Assembly (NCBI GenBank): GCA_027859055.1
Contig: JAQIBO010000508.1
Span: 1-14,887, forward strand
DNA: 14,887 nucleotides
Reading direction: 5' to 3'
Source: Spirochaeta sp.
Lineage (GTDB): Bacteria; Spirochaetota; Spirochaetia; DSM-27196; Alkalispirochaetaceae
Position numbers and translations under genes: made by a program. Under the pieces are notes generated by a model, which was given only the letters and a program-made list of their open reading frames with translations, was not told where the DNA came from and made no database searches. Below, piece by piece: positions 1 through 6,982 of this stretch. Numbering within the stretch: the stretch's first letter is position 1; the number at the start of each line of letters is the position of its first letter.

Positions 1-585
1 GTTCTGAGCGCGTCGTCGTTCAGCGGGTTTTTCAAAGGCGCCAAGGATTACCTGCAACCGATGATCTCCGCACTTGCCCTTGGCCTTCCGGTTGCCCACA
101 CCCTTTCCGCTCAGCGCCGGGAGGCGCTCCTCATCGGTGTTACCTACACCCTCATCTATCTGCTCAGTTCCTTTGCCTCAAGCAATTCGGCGGCGATCTC
201 AAAACGGTTCCGCACCCCGGAACGCGGCCTCAACGTACTGCTTCTGGTGGGACTGGGACTGGGGCTCGCTGCGGGATTTTCGCGGTGGCAGGGTCTGACG
301 GTGATACCGGTGGTTGCGTTTCTGACAATTTACGTCCTGCAGAACGTGCGCCAACCGATGGGCGTCTCCGTTGTGGCGGAGCGGATTCCCGATGATGTTC
401 TGGCAACAATCCTCTCTGCGCAATCGCAGTTGCAGAGCCTGTTCGCGGCGATTGTGGCGTTGCTGGTCGGCGCCACCGCCGATTTCGCCGGTGGAAACGT
501 CGGCCTCGGCCTCGCGCTGTCCGCGGGAATGGGAGTGCTGCTGTTTCCGATCCTGCGGGTTGTCCCGCTGAAGCGCGCGGAGTAG
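1..585 (+). CDS. MFS-type transporter, C-terminal part (5' end outside window)
   Basis: The frame is open from the first base of the window, so this is the last ~194 residues of a longer membrane protein. Several hydrophobic segments are visible (roughly residues 22-36, 46-63, 78-92, 100-115, 145-160 and 165-185 of the visible part), separated by short basic loops such as SKRFRTPERG. This fits the C-terminal half of a major facilitator superfamily carrier. A segment of the type YVLQNVRQPMGVSVVAERIPDD, followed by QSQLQSLFAAIVALLVG, is typical of the later helices of drug or sugar MFS proteins. The substrate cannot be told. The gene ends with TAG and converges on the Phd-Uma2 gene after 82 nt. 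The start, promoter and any upstream operon partners lie outside the window. Confidence 0.75.
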   Translation, partial: VLSASSFSGFFKGAKDYLQPMISALALGLPVAHTLSAQRREALLIGVTYTLIYLLSSFASSNSAAISKRFRTPERGLNVLLLVGLGLGLAAGFSRWQGLTVIPVVAFLTIYVLQNVRQPMGVSVVAERIPDDVLATILSAQSQLQSLFAAIVALLVGATADFAGGNVGLGLALSAGMGVLLFPILRVVPLKRAE

Positions 586-589
586 GCAC

Positions 590-628
590 CCGGCGCTCCG
601 CGGAACCGGCGCTACCCGCACCGGCGCT
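590..628. repeat. three direct copies of CCGGCGCT after the MFS stop
   Basis: CCGGCGCT occurs at 590-597, 606-613 and 621-628, a period of 16 then 15 bp, in the 82-nt gap between two convergent genes. The rest of the gap shows no hairpin with a T-run. The repeats may be chance in GC-rich DNA, a small slippage product or part of a 3' processing region. Confidence 0.4.
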
Positions 629-667
629 ATCACCATCACCCGCGAGAAGCGCAACTGTCGCTGCGTT

Positions 668-1498
668 CTACGATTGTTCCCGTTCGGTCTCCGCGCCAAA
701 CACCCGCTCCACATCCACAATCAGACCGGGAAAGCGCGCCGACTCCGCCGGGCGGTCGGCCGTGGCAAGACGACTCTCCACCAATTCAAAATCCCGAAAC
801 ACGTGGATAGTTACCGAACGGTTGACCGGATCAACGATCCAGCATTCGGCGATCCCGCTTTCCATATAGAGGTCCATCTTCCGGATGCTGTCCTTGCTGC
901 GCGATGACGGGGAAAGGATTTCAATCGCCAGCTCCGGGACGCCCCAGTACTGATCCTTTTCATTGAGGTCCTTGCGGTAATCGCAAATCACCACCAGGTC
1001 CGGCTGCACGATGTTGAGGTCATCCTCGTCGGGCTCCCGCTTCTGCCGCACCGTCTCCCGGATCAAGCGGATATCAAAGGGAGCGAGGACCGGCGTACAC
1101 GAATCGTCGTCGTGGAAAAACTCTTCCGTGAGAAGATACAGGCTACCCAGCGCAGCCTGGTGACGGAAGACCGGCGCGGCCATCAGATACACAACGCCAT
1201 CGATCAATTCGTAGCGCTGCTCGCTCTTCTCCGTCAGCTCCAGATACTCGCGGTAACTCACCCAGCCGGGCGGCCGCACCGGGGCGCCGTCTCCTTCGTC
1301 TGTTCTCGCGGAGCCGGAAGCTCCATCCGGGCTGTAATCGGCGATCGGCTCCCCAGCCTCATACCCGTCACTGTTTCTCGGCCAATGCATTAAAAGCGCC
1401 CGCTTCTTGCCGTTCTTGGTGACGATCACCTGTTCCTTCCGGCACAGGTCCAGATATTTGCCGAAATTGTTCTGCAATTCCGTGGACGATACAAACAA
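668..1498 (-). CDS. Phd/YefM-type antitoxin domain fused to Uma2-family PD-(D/E)XK nuclease domain
   Basis: I place the start at TTG (1498-1496), because AAGGAGG lies 5-6 nt upstream of it. The only upstream ATG in frame (1558) lies in the -35 region of the predicted promoter. The product has 276 residues. Residues 1-40 (SSTELQNNFGKYLDLC, then VIVTKNGKKRALLM) look like the N-terminal DNA-binding half of a Phd/YefM antitoxin. Residues 41-77 are a polar, acidic, low-complexity linker. Residues ~78-265 match Uma2 (DUF820): WVSYREYLEL, RYELIDGVVY with E97, QPDLVVI with D167, ELAIEILSPS with E189/E193, then K207, Y211 and AECWIVDP. The acidic residues are those expected of a PD-(D/E)XK fold, so the site looks intact. 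Uma2 proteins are abundant, but their role is poorly known. An autoregulated nuclease, possibly a one-gene toxin-antitoxin-like unit, is inference. Confidence 0.8.
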   Translation of the reverse strand: MFVSSTELQNNFGKYLDLCRKEQVIVTKNGKKRALLMHWPRNSDGYEAGEPIADYSPDGASGSARTDEGDGAPVRPPGWVSYREYLELTEKSEQRYELIDGVVYLMAAPVFRHQAALGSLYLLTEEFFHDDDSCTPVLAPFDIRLIRETVRQKREPDEDDLNIVQPDLVVICDYRKDLNEKDQYWGVPELAIEILSPSSRSKDSIRKMDLYMESGIAECWIVDPVNRSVTIHVFRDFELVESRLATADRPAESARFPGLIVDVERVFGAETEREQS

Positions 1499-1511
1499 TC
1501 GAGCCTCCTTG

Positions 1512-1601
1512 TTAGCTAATACCGGTATAATAATAGCTAAATGAAAGCAAAAATTCAAGAATTAAAGCGTAAATTAGCTAATTTGAGCTGCGGTTGGCTA
1601 T
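1512..1601. promoter_or_regulatory. array of TTAGCTAA palindromes, candidate operator of the Phd-like domain
   Basis: TTAGCTAA, itself palindromic, occurs at 1512-1519 and, extended to the 14-bp palindrome AAATTAGCTAATTT, at 1571-1584. A one-mismatch copy (ATAGCTAA) is at 1533-1540 and a weaker one (TTGGCTAT) at 1594-1601. Centre-to-centre distances are 21, 41 and 20 bp, near multiples of a helical turn, so all sites face the same side of the DNA. A separate 10-bp palindrome, ATACCGGTAT, sits at 1519-1528 near the predicted start site. Phd/YefM antitoxins are known to bind short palindromes at their own promoter. That this array is such an operator is inference. Confidence 0.6.
1530..1558 (-). 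promoter_or_regulatory. sigma70-type promoter of the Phd-Uma2 gene
   Basis: On the minus strand TTGAAT (1558-1553) is followed after 17 nt by TATTAT (1535-1530). This is a good -35/-10 pair with ideal spacing. The predicted start near 1523 gives a ~25-nt leader that contains the AAGGAGG ribosome site before the TTG start. One TTAGCTAA-like palindrome overlaps the -10 and another lies in the leader, so a repressor bound there would block transcription. Confidence 0.6.
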
Positions 1602-1619
1602 TTTATAACTCTGAGCACC

Positions 1620-1638
1620 CCGCCGCCGTGAGCGGCGG
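1620..1638. other. hairpin in the presumed leader of the M23 peptidase gene
   Basis: CCGCCGC (1620-1626) and GCGGCGG (1632-1638) form a 7-bp GC-only stem with loop CGTGA. It has no T-run on either side, so it is not a convincing intrinsic terminator. It lies ~45 nt upstream of the M23 start, downstream of a possible promoter (TTGAGC at 1583, TATAAC at 1604, spacing only 15). It could stabilise or attenuate the leader. Confidence 0.4.
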
Positions 1639-1682
1639 TTGACTGAACAGCCGAACTAAATCATAGTTTTTTGGAAAGGTTT

Positions 1683-2609
1683 ATGAAGCTGAACAAACGT
1701 TACACGCTCACCATACTATTTGAAACAACACGTAGTCCGATATCTTTTTCGGTCAGTCTCGCATCTCTTGTCGGTGCCCTGGTATTCGTCAGTTTCATTT
1801 CCTTGACAGTCATCTATCTCGCTCGTATTGATGTCGGTCAGCAGTCAATCACGGAAAGGCAGTCCGAGCGCGCCGCAGCGCAGGCAAATCTGGACGCAGT
1901 TTTGATGGAAGTTGACCGTCTCGAGGAGATCTCGCGCAGTTTTGACGACGAGGTGGAACCGCTCACGGATCTTTTGGTGCCGTCCCAACGGAACAGCGAC
2001 CTGAACCCTTTGTCGATCGCACCGTTACGACTCCAAACATTTTTCGAAGACCACACCGACGATACGTCGAAACTGCCGTCTTACGTAGACCATCTTGCGG
2101 AAAAACTGTACCGGTCGGCTTCGTTACTATCGGACGCGCGCCAAAAGCAGACGATGCTGTCGCAGGTGTTGCGCGACATTCCAAACGCGTGGCCCGTCGG
2201 CGGAAACAGGGGCGGAGTTTCGATGGAGTTTGGGCCAAACATCCATCCGATTACCGGCCAATGGTACCTTCATAAGGGATTCGACATCGCCGGGTACCCC
2301 GGCACGCCGATCCTTGCGAGTGCGGCCGGCGTCGTTACCGTGGCGGGGTACGATCCGGGATACGGGTTCCAGGTGGTCATCCGTCACAAGTACGGATACA
2401 GTACGCGCTATCCGCATATGCGCGAGATCTCCGTATCCGCAGGGCAACAGATCGACCAAGGTGACGTTGTCGGCACGATGGGACGAACGGGGATCGCAAC
2501 AGGCACCCACTTGCATTTCGAGGTCATTTTGGGAAATGAGGTGGTAGATCCAGCTCCGTTCCTCAAAATCAGCAACACCTTCCGTCGCGGCGGATACAAT
2601 TCGCGTTGA
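1683..2609 (+). CDS. membrane-anchored M23-family metallopeptidase (LytM/DD-endopeptidase type)
   Basis: Likely cleaves peptidoglycan cross-links in the periplasm. I chose ATG 1683 over the in-frame TTG 12 nt upstream, because GGAAAGG lies between them as a ribosome site. The product has 308 residues. A basic N-terminus is followed by one membrane segment (~20-46), then a heptad-like helical stretch (~52-90), a charged linker, and the LytM domain (~170-295). The zinc site is complete: HKGFD (H197, D201) and HLH (276-278), with H245 in YPHM also present. The domain therefore looks catalytic rather than a degenerate EnvC/NlpD-like activator. The membrane-coiled-coil-LytM layout is that of divisome or elongasome-linked hydrolases. 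The next gene starts 2 nt after the stop, so co-transcription is likely although the functions differ. Confidence 0.88.
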   Translation: MKLNKRYTLTILFETTRSPISFSVSLASLVGALVFVSFISLTVIYLARIDVGQQSITERQSERAAAQANLDAVLMEVDRLEEISRSFDDEVEPLTDLLVPSQRNSDLNPLSIAPLRLQTFFEDHTDDTSKLPSYVDHLAEKLYRSASLLSDARQKQTMLSQVLRDIPNAWPVGGNRGGVSMEFGPNIHPITGQWYLHKGFDIAGYPGTPILASAAGVVTVAGYDPGYGFQVVIRHKYGYSTRYPHMREISVSAGQQIDQGDVVGTMGRTGIATGTHLHFEVILGNEVVDPAPFLKISNTFRRGGYNSR

Positions 2610-2611
2610 TA

Positions 2612-4816
2612 ATGAAAGTATACCGGATCTCAGGACTTGACTGCGTGAACTGCGCCAACCTCGTAGAGGGGGCAATCCGGAAACTGGACGGCATGGAAAG
2701 CGCCTCCGTCAGTTTTGCCACCGAAAGCGTGCATATCCCCACCGACGACGCGGACACGCTTGCCCGCGTCGTCGACACGATCAAACGGGTGGAACCGGAT
2801 GCGGAGCTGGTGATGCCCAGTGAGCAGCACGGAGACCGTCCCGGCGACGGCCCGGCAAACCAGTCGTTTTTCCGGAGCAACCGGCTCCGGTTTGTCCGCT
2901 TCGGGCTTGCCCTTGTATTGATTGTCACCGGCGTTATCACACGCTCCGCGTTACAGGCCACGCCGTACCGCTGGGCGGAATACGCCGTGTTCCTGAGCGC
3001 CTATCTCCTCGCCGGCTGGCCGGTTCTCGCCGGGGCGGTGCGGAACATCGTCCGCGGGCGCCTGTTCGACGAGATGTTTCTCATGAGCGTGGCCACCGTT
3101 GGCGCGATCGCGATCCATGAATTGAGCGAGGCGGTGGCGGTCATGCTCTTCTACGCGGTCGGTGAGTTCTTTCAGGACCTCGCCGTGGAGCGGTCGCGCC
3201 GGTCGATCTCGGAGCTCATGGACCTGCGCCCCGACTTTGTTCGACTCCTCACCCCCGACAGAGCTACAGAGGTGGCCCCGGAAACGGTGGAGGTCGGCGC
3301 AACGATCGAGGTGCGGCCGGGAGAACGGATTCCCCTCGACGGCGATGTGGTCGACGGTGAAAGTGCCGTCGACACCTCGGCGCTCACCGGCGAGTCGGTA
3401 CCGCGATCCGTTGCGCCGGGGGAGCACGTCCTGGCCGGCTTCGTCAACGAATCGGGAAAGTTGCGAATCCACGCGACGAATACCTACGCCGACTCGGCGG
3501 TCGCCCGAGTGCTGGAGCTGGTGGAAAACGCGGCGGCCCGAAAGGCGCCAACCGAACGGTTTATCTCCCGGTTTGCCGCAGTTTACACACCGATCATGGT
3601 GGGACTCGCGGCGGCGGTGGCGTTTATCCCGCCGCTGCTGCTGCCCGGCGCAACGCTCGGCGAGTGGGTCTACCGCGCGCTTGTGCTGCTTGTCATCTCC
3701 TGCCCCTGCGCCCTGGTCATCTCCATACCCCTGGGGTACTTCGGCGGAATCGGCGGTGCCGCCCGCAGGCATATACTCATCAAAGGCGCAAATTACATGG
3801 ATGCCCTCAAGAACGTGTCCACCGTCGTTCTCGACAAGACCGGCACGTTGACCCGCGGTACCTTTTCGGTTACCGAGGTCGTCGGAGAGAACGGGTACAC
3901 CGAACCGGATCTGCTGCGCTGGGCCGCCGCTGCGGAAGCACATTCCACCCACCCGATCGCCCGTTCGATCTGGCGCGCGTATGACAGCTCCTTGAGTGGC
4001 AACCCCGTTGACCCGGCCACGGTGACGGAGGTGCGCGAGGAACGTGGGTACGGGGTGACCGCCCGCGTTGACGGCACCCCCGTTCTGGCGGGAAGTGAGC
4101 GCCTGCTCATCCGCGAGGGGGTGACTCTTACCCCGGCAAGCAAAACGGGTACAGTCGTCCACATCGCGGTGGCGGGCACCTACGCCGGATACATCATGAT
4201 TACCGACGAGATCAAACCGGAGGCGAAACGGGCGGTAGCGGCCCTGAAGGCGCTGGGGGTCTCGCGCACGGTCATGCTCACCGGGGACAACGCCGACATC
4301 GCCGCGACGATCGCGAGGGAAGTGGGAATAGACGAGTACCGGGCCGACCTGTTGCCCAAGGACAAAGTCACCGCGGTGGAGACGCTGCAGAGCGAGCTTC
4401 CCAGCGGACGGCGTCTGGCGTTTATCGGGGACGGAATCAACGACGCGCCGGTCCTGGTGCGCTCAGATGTGGGCTTTGCAATGGGTGGTCTGGGTTCCGA
4501 CGCCGCGATTGAGGCGGCGGATGTGGTACTCATGGACGACCGACTGGACCGACTGCCCGACGCCCTCGCTATCTCCCGTTTCACCCGCAAGATCGTGGTT
4601 CAAAACATCGTCTTCGCCCTGGGGATCAAAGCGATCTTCCTCGGCCTCGGCGCGTTCGGGATCGCCTCAATGTGGGAAGCGGTGATTGCCGACGTCGGAG
4701 TAGCGCTGCTGGCGGTGTTTAACGCGATGCGAACGCTGCGTTACTTCCGCGGCCACGGCGCCGCCGATGACGGCGCGCCGGTTCACGCCTCGCGCCAGCT
4801 GTACTCCGGCTCATAA
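2612..4816 (+). CDS. zntA: P1B-type heavy-metal-translocating ATPase (Zn/Cd/Pb exporter)
   Basis: Exports divalent soft metals across the inner membrane with ATP. It has 734 residues from ATG 2612; a TTG six bases earlier overlaps the M23 stop and is an alternative start. One HMA metal-binding domain lies at the N-terminus with the pair C11-V-N-C14. Membrane pairs follow, then the actuator with TGES, the SCPCALV metal channel motif (CPC at 364-366), the phosphorylation motif DKTGTLT (D408), the nucleotide-binding HP motif (HSTHPIA), MLTGDN and the hinge GDGINDAP (606-611). CPC together with a lysine in the next helix (GIKAIF) and an aspartate in the last (MWEAVIADVGVALLAVFNAMR) marks the Zn/Cd/Pb group (ZntA/CadA), not the copper group. 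There is no recognisable ribosome site, so translational coupling to the M23 gene is likely. No ArsR/MerR-type metal regulator is next to it. Confidence 0.93.
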   Translation: MKVYRISGLDCVNCANLVEGAIRKLDGMESASVSFATESVHIPTDDADTLARVVDTIKRVEPDAELVMPSEQHGDRPGDGPANQSFFRSNRLRFVRFGLALVLIVTGVITRSALQATPYRWAEYAVFLSAYLLAGWPVLAGAVRNIVRGRLFDEMFLMSVATVGAIAIHELSEAVAVMLFYAVGEFFQDLAVERSRRSISELMDLRPDFVRLLTPDRATEVAPETVEVGATIEVRPGERIPLDGDVVDGESAVDTSALTGESVPRSVAPGEHVLAGFVNESGKLRIHATNTYADSAVARVLELVENAAARKAPTERFISRFAAVYTPIMVGLAAAVAFIPPLLLPGATLGEWVYRALVLLVISCPCALVISIPLGYFGGIGGAARRHILIKGANYMDALKNVSTVVLDKTGTLTRGTFSVTEVVGENGYTEPDLLRWAAAAEAHSTHPIARSIWRAYDSSLSGNPVDPATVTEVREERGYGVTARVDGTPVLAGSERLLIREGVTLTPASKTGTVVHIAVAGTYAGYIMITDEIKPEAKRAVAALKALGVSRTVMLTGDNADIAATIAREVGIDEYRADLLPKDKVTAVETLQSELPSGRRLAFIGDGINDAPVLVRSDVGFAMGGLGSDAAIEAADVVLMDDRLDRLPDALAISRFTRKIVVQNIVFALGIKAIFLGLGAFGIASMWEAVIADVGVALLAVFNAMRTLRYFRGHGAADDGAPVHASRQLYSGS

Positions 4817-5616
4817 CCCAGCTCGCTCCGGGCGCGGTCGATGGACAGAAGCGTCTCGTAGGTTTCCAGCTTCTTTTTGATCGGCACGTTCGGGAAGACC
4901 TCCTTCATGAGCTCCGCGCTGGACCGGTTCATGACGGTGTCTGCGGCGGCGATCACGTAGTGGTGCGCTCCTGAGAGCTCCGCTTCCAGCGAGCGCCGGC
5001 AGCTCTGGGCCACATCGCGAGCGTCAACGTATCCCCAGAGATTCCACTTTCGGAGCTCCGGATCGTCCTGATATTCCGGAAACCGGGCGTAATCCGGCGG
5101 CGCCATGATATTAGACAGACGCAACCCGACGATCGGCATTGCTGACCAGCGCGCCCATTGCCGCGCCATCTCTTCGGACACAACCTTTGAGAGCGCGTAA
5201 GACGATTCGGGATAGGTGTGTTGTTCATCAACCGGGGCGTAATCAGGCTCCCGATCAAACGGCAACCCCAGCGCCGTTTCACTGGAGGCCCACACCACGC
5301 GCTGCAGTCCCATCGCGGTCGCCGCGGAAAACACGTTGTACGTTGACAGCGTGTTGTTCCGAAACGTTTCCGCATCGGTAATCATCATCGGCGCCGGAAT
5401 CGCGGCAAGATGCACCACCGCATCGGCACCCTGGAGCACCTCCATCGTCTGCCCCAGGTCCGTCAGGTCCACCCGGCGCAGACCGTGATCCGACGGGTCC
5501 AACGCGGCGGCGATATCCACCCGGAGCACCGAATAGCCCACCTCTTCAAGGTGTTCAGCCACAAACCGGCCCGCCTTTCCTTCACTGCCCGTTACAACTA
5601 CCTGTTTTATCGCCAT
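4783..5616 (-). CDS. NAD-dependent epimerase/dehydratase (extended SDR)
   Basis: A 277-residue Rossmann-fold oxidoreductase starting at the second ATG of an ATGATG pair (5619 is the alternative); a weak GGA precedes it. Visible features are the dinucleotide motif TGSEGKAG (9-16), an aspartate at the end of strand 2 (VD34), which favours NAD over NADP, the DLTD segment, HLAAIPAP (~69-76), the catalytic serine region WASSE (109-113) and YALSK (Y140, K144). The size and the HLAAIP stretch recall uronate dehydrogenase and UDP-sugar epimerase-like proteins. The substrate cannot be set from sequence, but a sugar or sugar acid is likely. The 3' end overlaps the convergent ATPase gene by 34 nt. Its promoter region is shared with the divergent hydrolase-OsmC gene. 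Confidence 0.85.
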   Translation of the reverse strand: MAIKQVVVTGSEGKAGRFVAEHLEEVGYSVLRVDIAAALDPSDHGLRRVDLTDLGQTMEVLQGADAVVHLAAIPAPMMITDAETFRNNTLSTYNVFSAATAMGLQRVVWASSETALGLPFDREPDYAPVDEQHTYPESSYALSKVVSEEMARQWARWSAMPIVGLRLSNIMAPPDYARFPEYQDDPELRKWNLWGYVDARDVAQSCRRSLEAELSGAHHYVIAAADTVMNRSSAELMKEVFPNVPIKKKLETYETLLSIDRARSELGYEPEYSWREA

Positions 5617-5665
5617 CATTCCAAGATAGTCACATCGGCAGCACACGGCTACCCGCCACACGACC

Positions 5666-5694
5666 TTGTCTTTTCGTGCATATGCACGTAGATT
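5666..5694 (+). promoter_or_regulatory. promoter with a 14-bp palindrome as its spacer, upstream of the hydrolase-OsmC gene
   Basis: TTGTCT (5666-5671) and TAGATT (5689-5694) are 17 nt apart. The perfect palindrome CGTGCATATGCACG (5675-5688) fills all but three bases of the spacer. The predicted start near 5701 is only ~4 nt before the ATG at 5705. This agrees with the absence of any Shine-Dalgarno sequence there. The palindrome is the obvious operator candidate for this gene and perhaps for the divergent SDR gene. Confidence 0.5.
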
Positions 5695-5704
5695 CAAACC
5701 CGTC

Positions 5705-6982
5705 ATGAAGAGCACAAAGATCGCATTTCAAAACGAACGCGGCATGGATCTGGCCGGGCGGGTTGAAGTCCCCGATACCGGCGAACCACGCGGATGGGTG
5801 CTGTTTGCCCACTGTTTTACCTGTACCAAAAACCTGTCGGCGGTCCGGCGCATCGCCCGGGAACTGGTGGACGAGGGGCTGGGCGTCCTGAGTTTTGATT
5901 TCACTGGACTGGGTGACAGCGACGGAGAGTTTTCTGAGAGCTCCTTCGCAACCCAGACGGCGGATCTGCTCTCCGCGGTAGAGTACTTGAAAACAACCTG
6001 CGGGACGGGACCGGCGATCATGGTGGGCCACTCCCTCGGGGGTACCGCAACGCTGTACGCCGCACGACAGGTGGAGGGACTGGCCGGCGTCGCGACGATC
6101 GGTTCACCCTCGAATCCCGCCCACGTCACGCGGCTCTTTGACTGTGATCTTGAAGAGATTGAAAAGACCGGCGAGGCGCGCGTTTCGATCGGCGGGCGCC
6201 CCTTCTCAATTCGCAAAGAGTTTGTAGACGACCTCAAGGCGTATCCCCCGACGCAGTGGCTCGGTGAACTCCACACGCGCCTATTGATCTTTCACAGTCC
6301 GGTGGACCAGGTGGTGGACATCTCCAACGCCCGGGAAATCTACGGAGCTGTCAGACACCCGAAGAGTTTTGTGTCCCTCGACCAGGCGGACCACCTGCTC
6401 TCACGCCCCGCGGATGCGCGCCACGTCGCGCGCGTGCTTTCGGCGTGGGCGGATTCGTTTCTGCTGCAGGCCGACACCACCCCGGATGACGGGTCAGCAC
6501 CGCTGCAACCGTCCCCTGGCTATCAGGTCGCTGCGCGCATGGGCACCACCCCCTACAAAGTTGAAATGTCCAACGGACGCCATGGGGTCCTCGCCGACGA
6601 GCCAAAGGATGTCCACGGCGGTGATCTTGGCGGAAATCCCTTTGACTACCTCTTGTGGAGTCTCGCGGCATGTACCGTCATGACCGTCCGCATGTACGCC
6701 GACCGCAAACAGTGGCCCCTCGCGGAAATATCCGCCCAGCTTTCGTACCGCAAAGTCAAAGCGGAAGAACTTGGTTTTGACGCGGAACAGGCAAAAGACA
6801 GCCGTGGGCAGGGAACAGAAATAAAAATCGAACTGACGTTTACCGGAGAACTTGACGCCGACCAGACCGCCCGGCTGGTGGAGATGGCGCACAGATGCCC
6901 GGTCCACCGGACGCTCATCGGCCCGATTCGGATCAGGATTAACCAGGACGGAGCTGCGGAGGAGCATTCAGGGACGGGATGA
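5705..6982 (+). CDS. bifunctional alpha/beta-hydrolase / OsmC-family protein
   Basis: Two complete domains in 425 residues. Residues ~10-255 form an alpha/beta hydrolase: AHCFTCTKNLSA oxyanion region, nucleophile elbow GHSLGG (S110), acid in SPVDQVVD (D201) and H230 in QADH. Residues ~270-412 form an OsmC/Ohr-type domain with the two redox cysteines in SLAACTVMT (C323) and AHRCPVHRT (C398), the pattern of thiol-dependent peroxidases acting on organic hydroperoxides. This fusion is known in many bacteria. The hydrolase substrate is unknown; coupling ester or acyl cleavage with peroxide detoxification is the usual guess. I chose ATG 5705. An in-frame TTG at 5666 would start inside the predicted -35 element. 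The leader lacks a ribosome site. The 3' end overlaps the convergent patatin gene by 15 nt. Confidence 0.9.
   Translation: MKSTKIAFQNERGMDLAGRVEVPDTGEPRGWVLFAHCFTCTKNLSAVRRIARELVDEGLGVLSFDFTGLGDSDGEFSESSFATQTADLLSAVEYLKTTCGTGPAIMVGHSLGGTATLYAARQVEGLAGVATIGSPSNPAHVTRLFDCDLEEIEKTGEARVSIGGRPFSIRKEFVDDLKAYPPTQWLGELHTRLLIFHSPVDQVVDISNAREIYGAVRHPKSFVSLDQADHLLSRPADARHVARVLSAWADSFLLQADTTPDDGSAPLQPSPGYQVAARMGTTPYKVEMSNGRHGVLADEPKDVHGGDLGGNPFDYLLWSLAACTVMTVRMYADRKQWPLAEISAQLSYRKVKAEELGFDAEQAKDSRGQGTEIKIELTFTGELDADQTARLVEMAHRCPVHRTLIGPIRIRINQDGAAEEHSGTG

Noticed and set aside
1620..1638. Intrinsic terminator at the GC hairpin before the M23 gene
   Set aside because: There is no T-run on either strand and no gene ends nearby that it would terminate; kept only as a leader hairpin.
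2951..4162. 403-codon open frame antisense to the P-type ATPase
   Set aside because: The sense frame carries every P1B-ATPase motif. The antisense product is rich in Arg/His/Gly and shows no recognisable domain, as expected of GC-rich shadow frames.
4758..4776. Hairpin GCGCCG/CGGCGC near the ATPase-SDR junction as a terminator
   Set aside because: It lies within the ATPase coding sequence, has no T-run, and such stems are common in GC-rich DNA.
5666..5704. TTG start adding 13 residues to the hydrolase-OsmC protein
   Set aside because: It would start at the predicted -35 element and translate through the palindrome. ATG 5705 fits the family's usual N-terminus.
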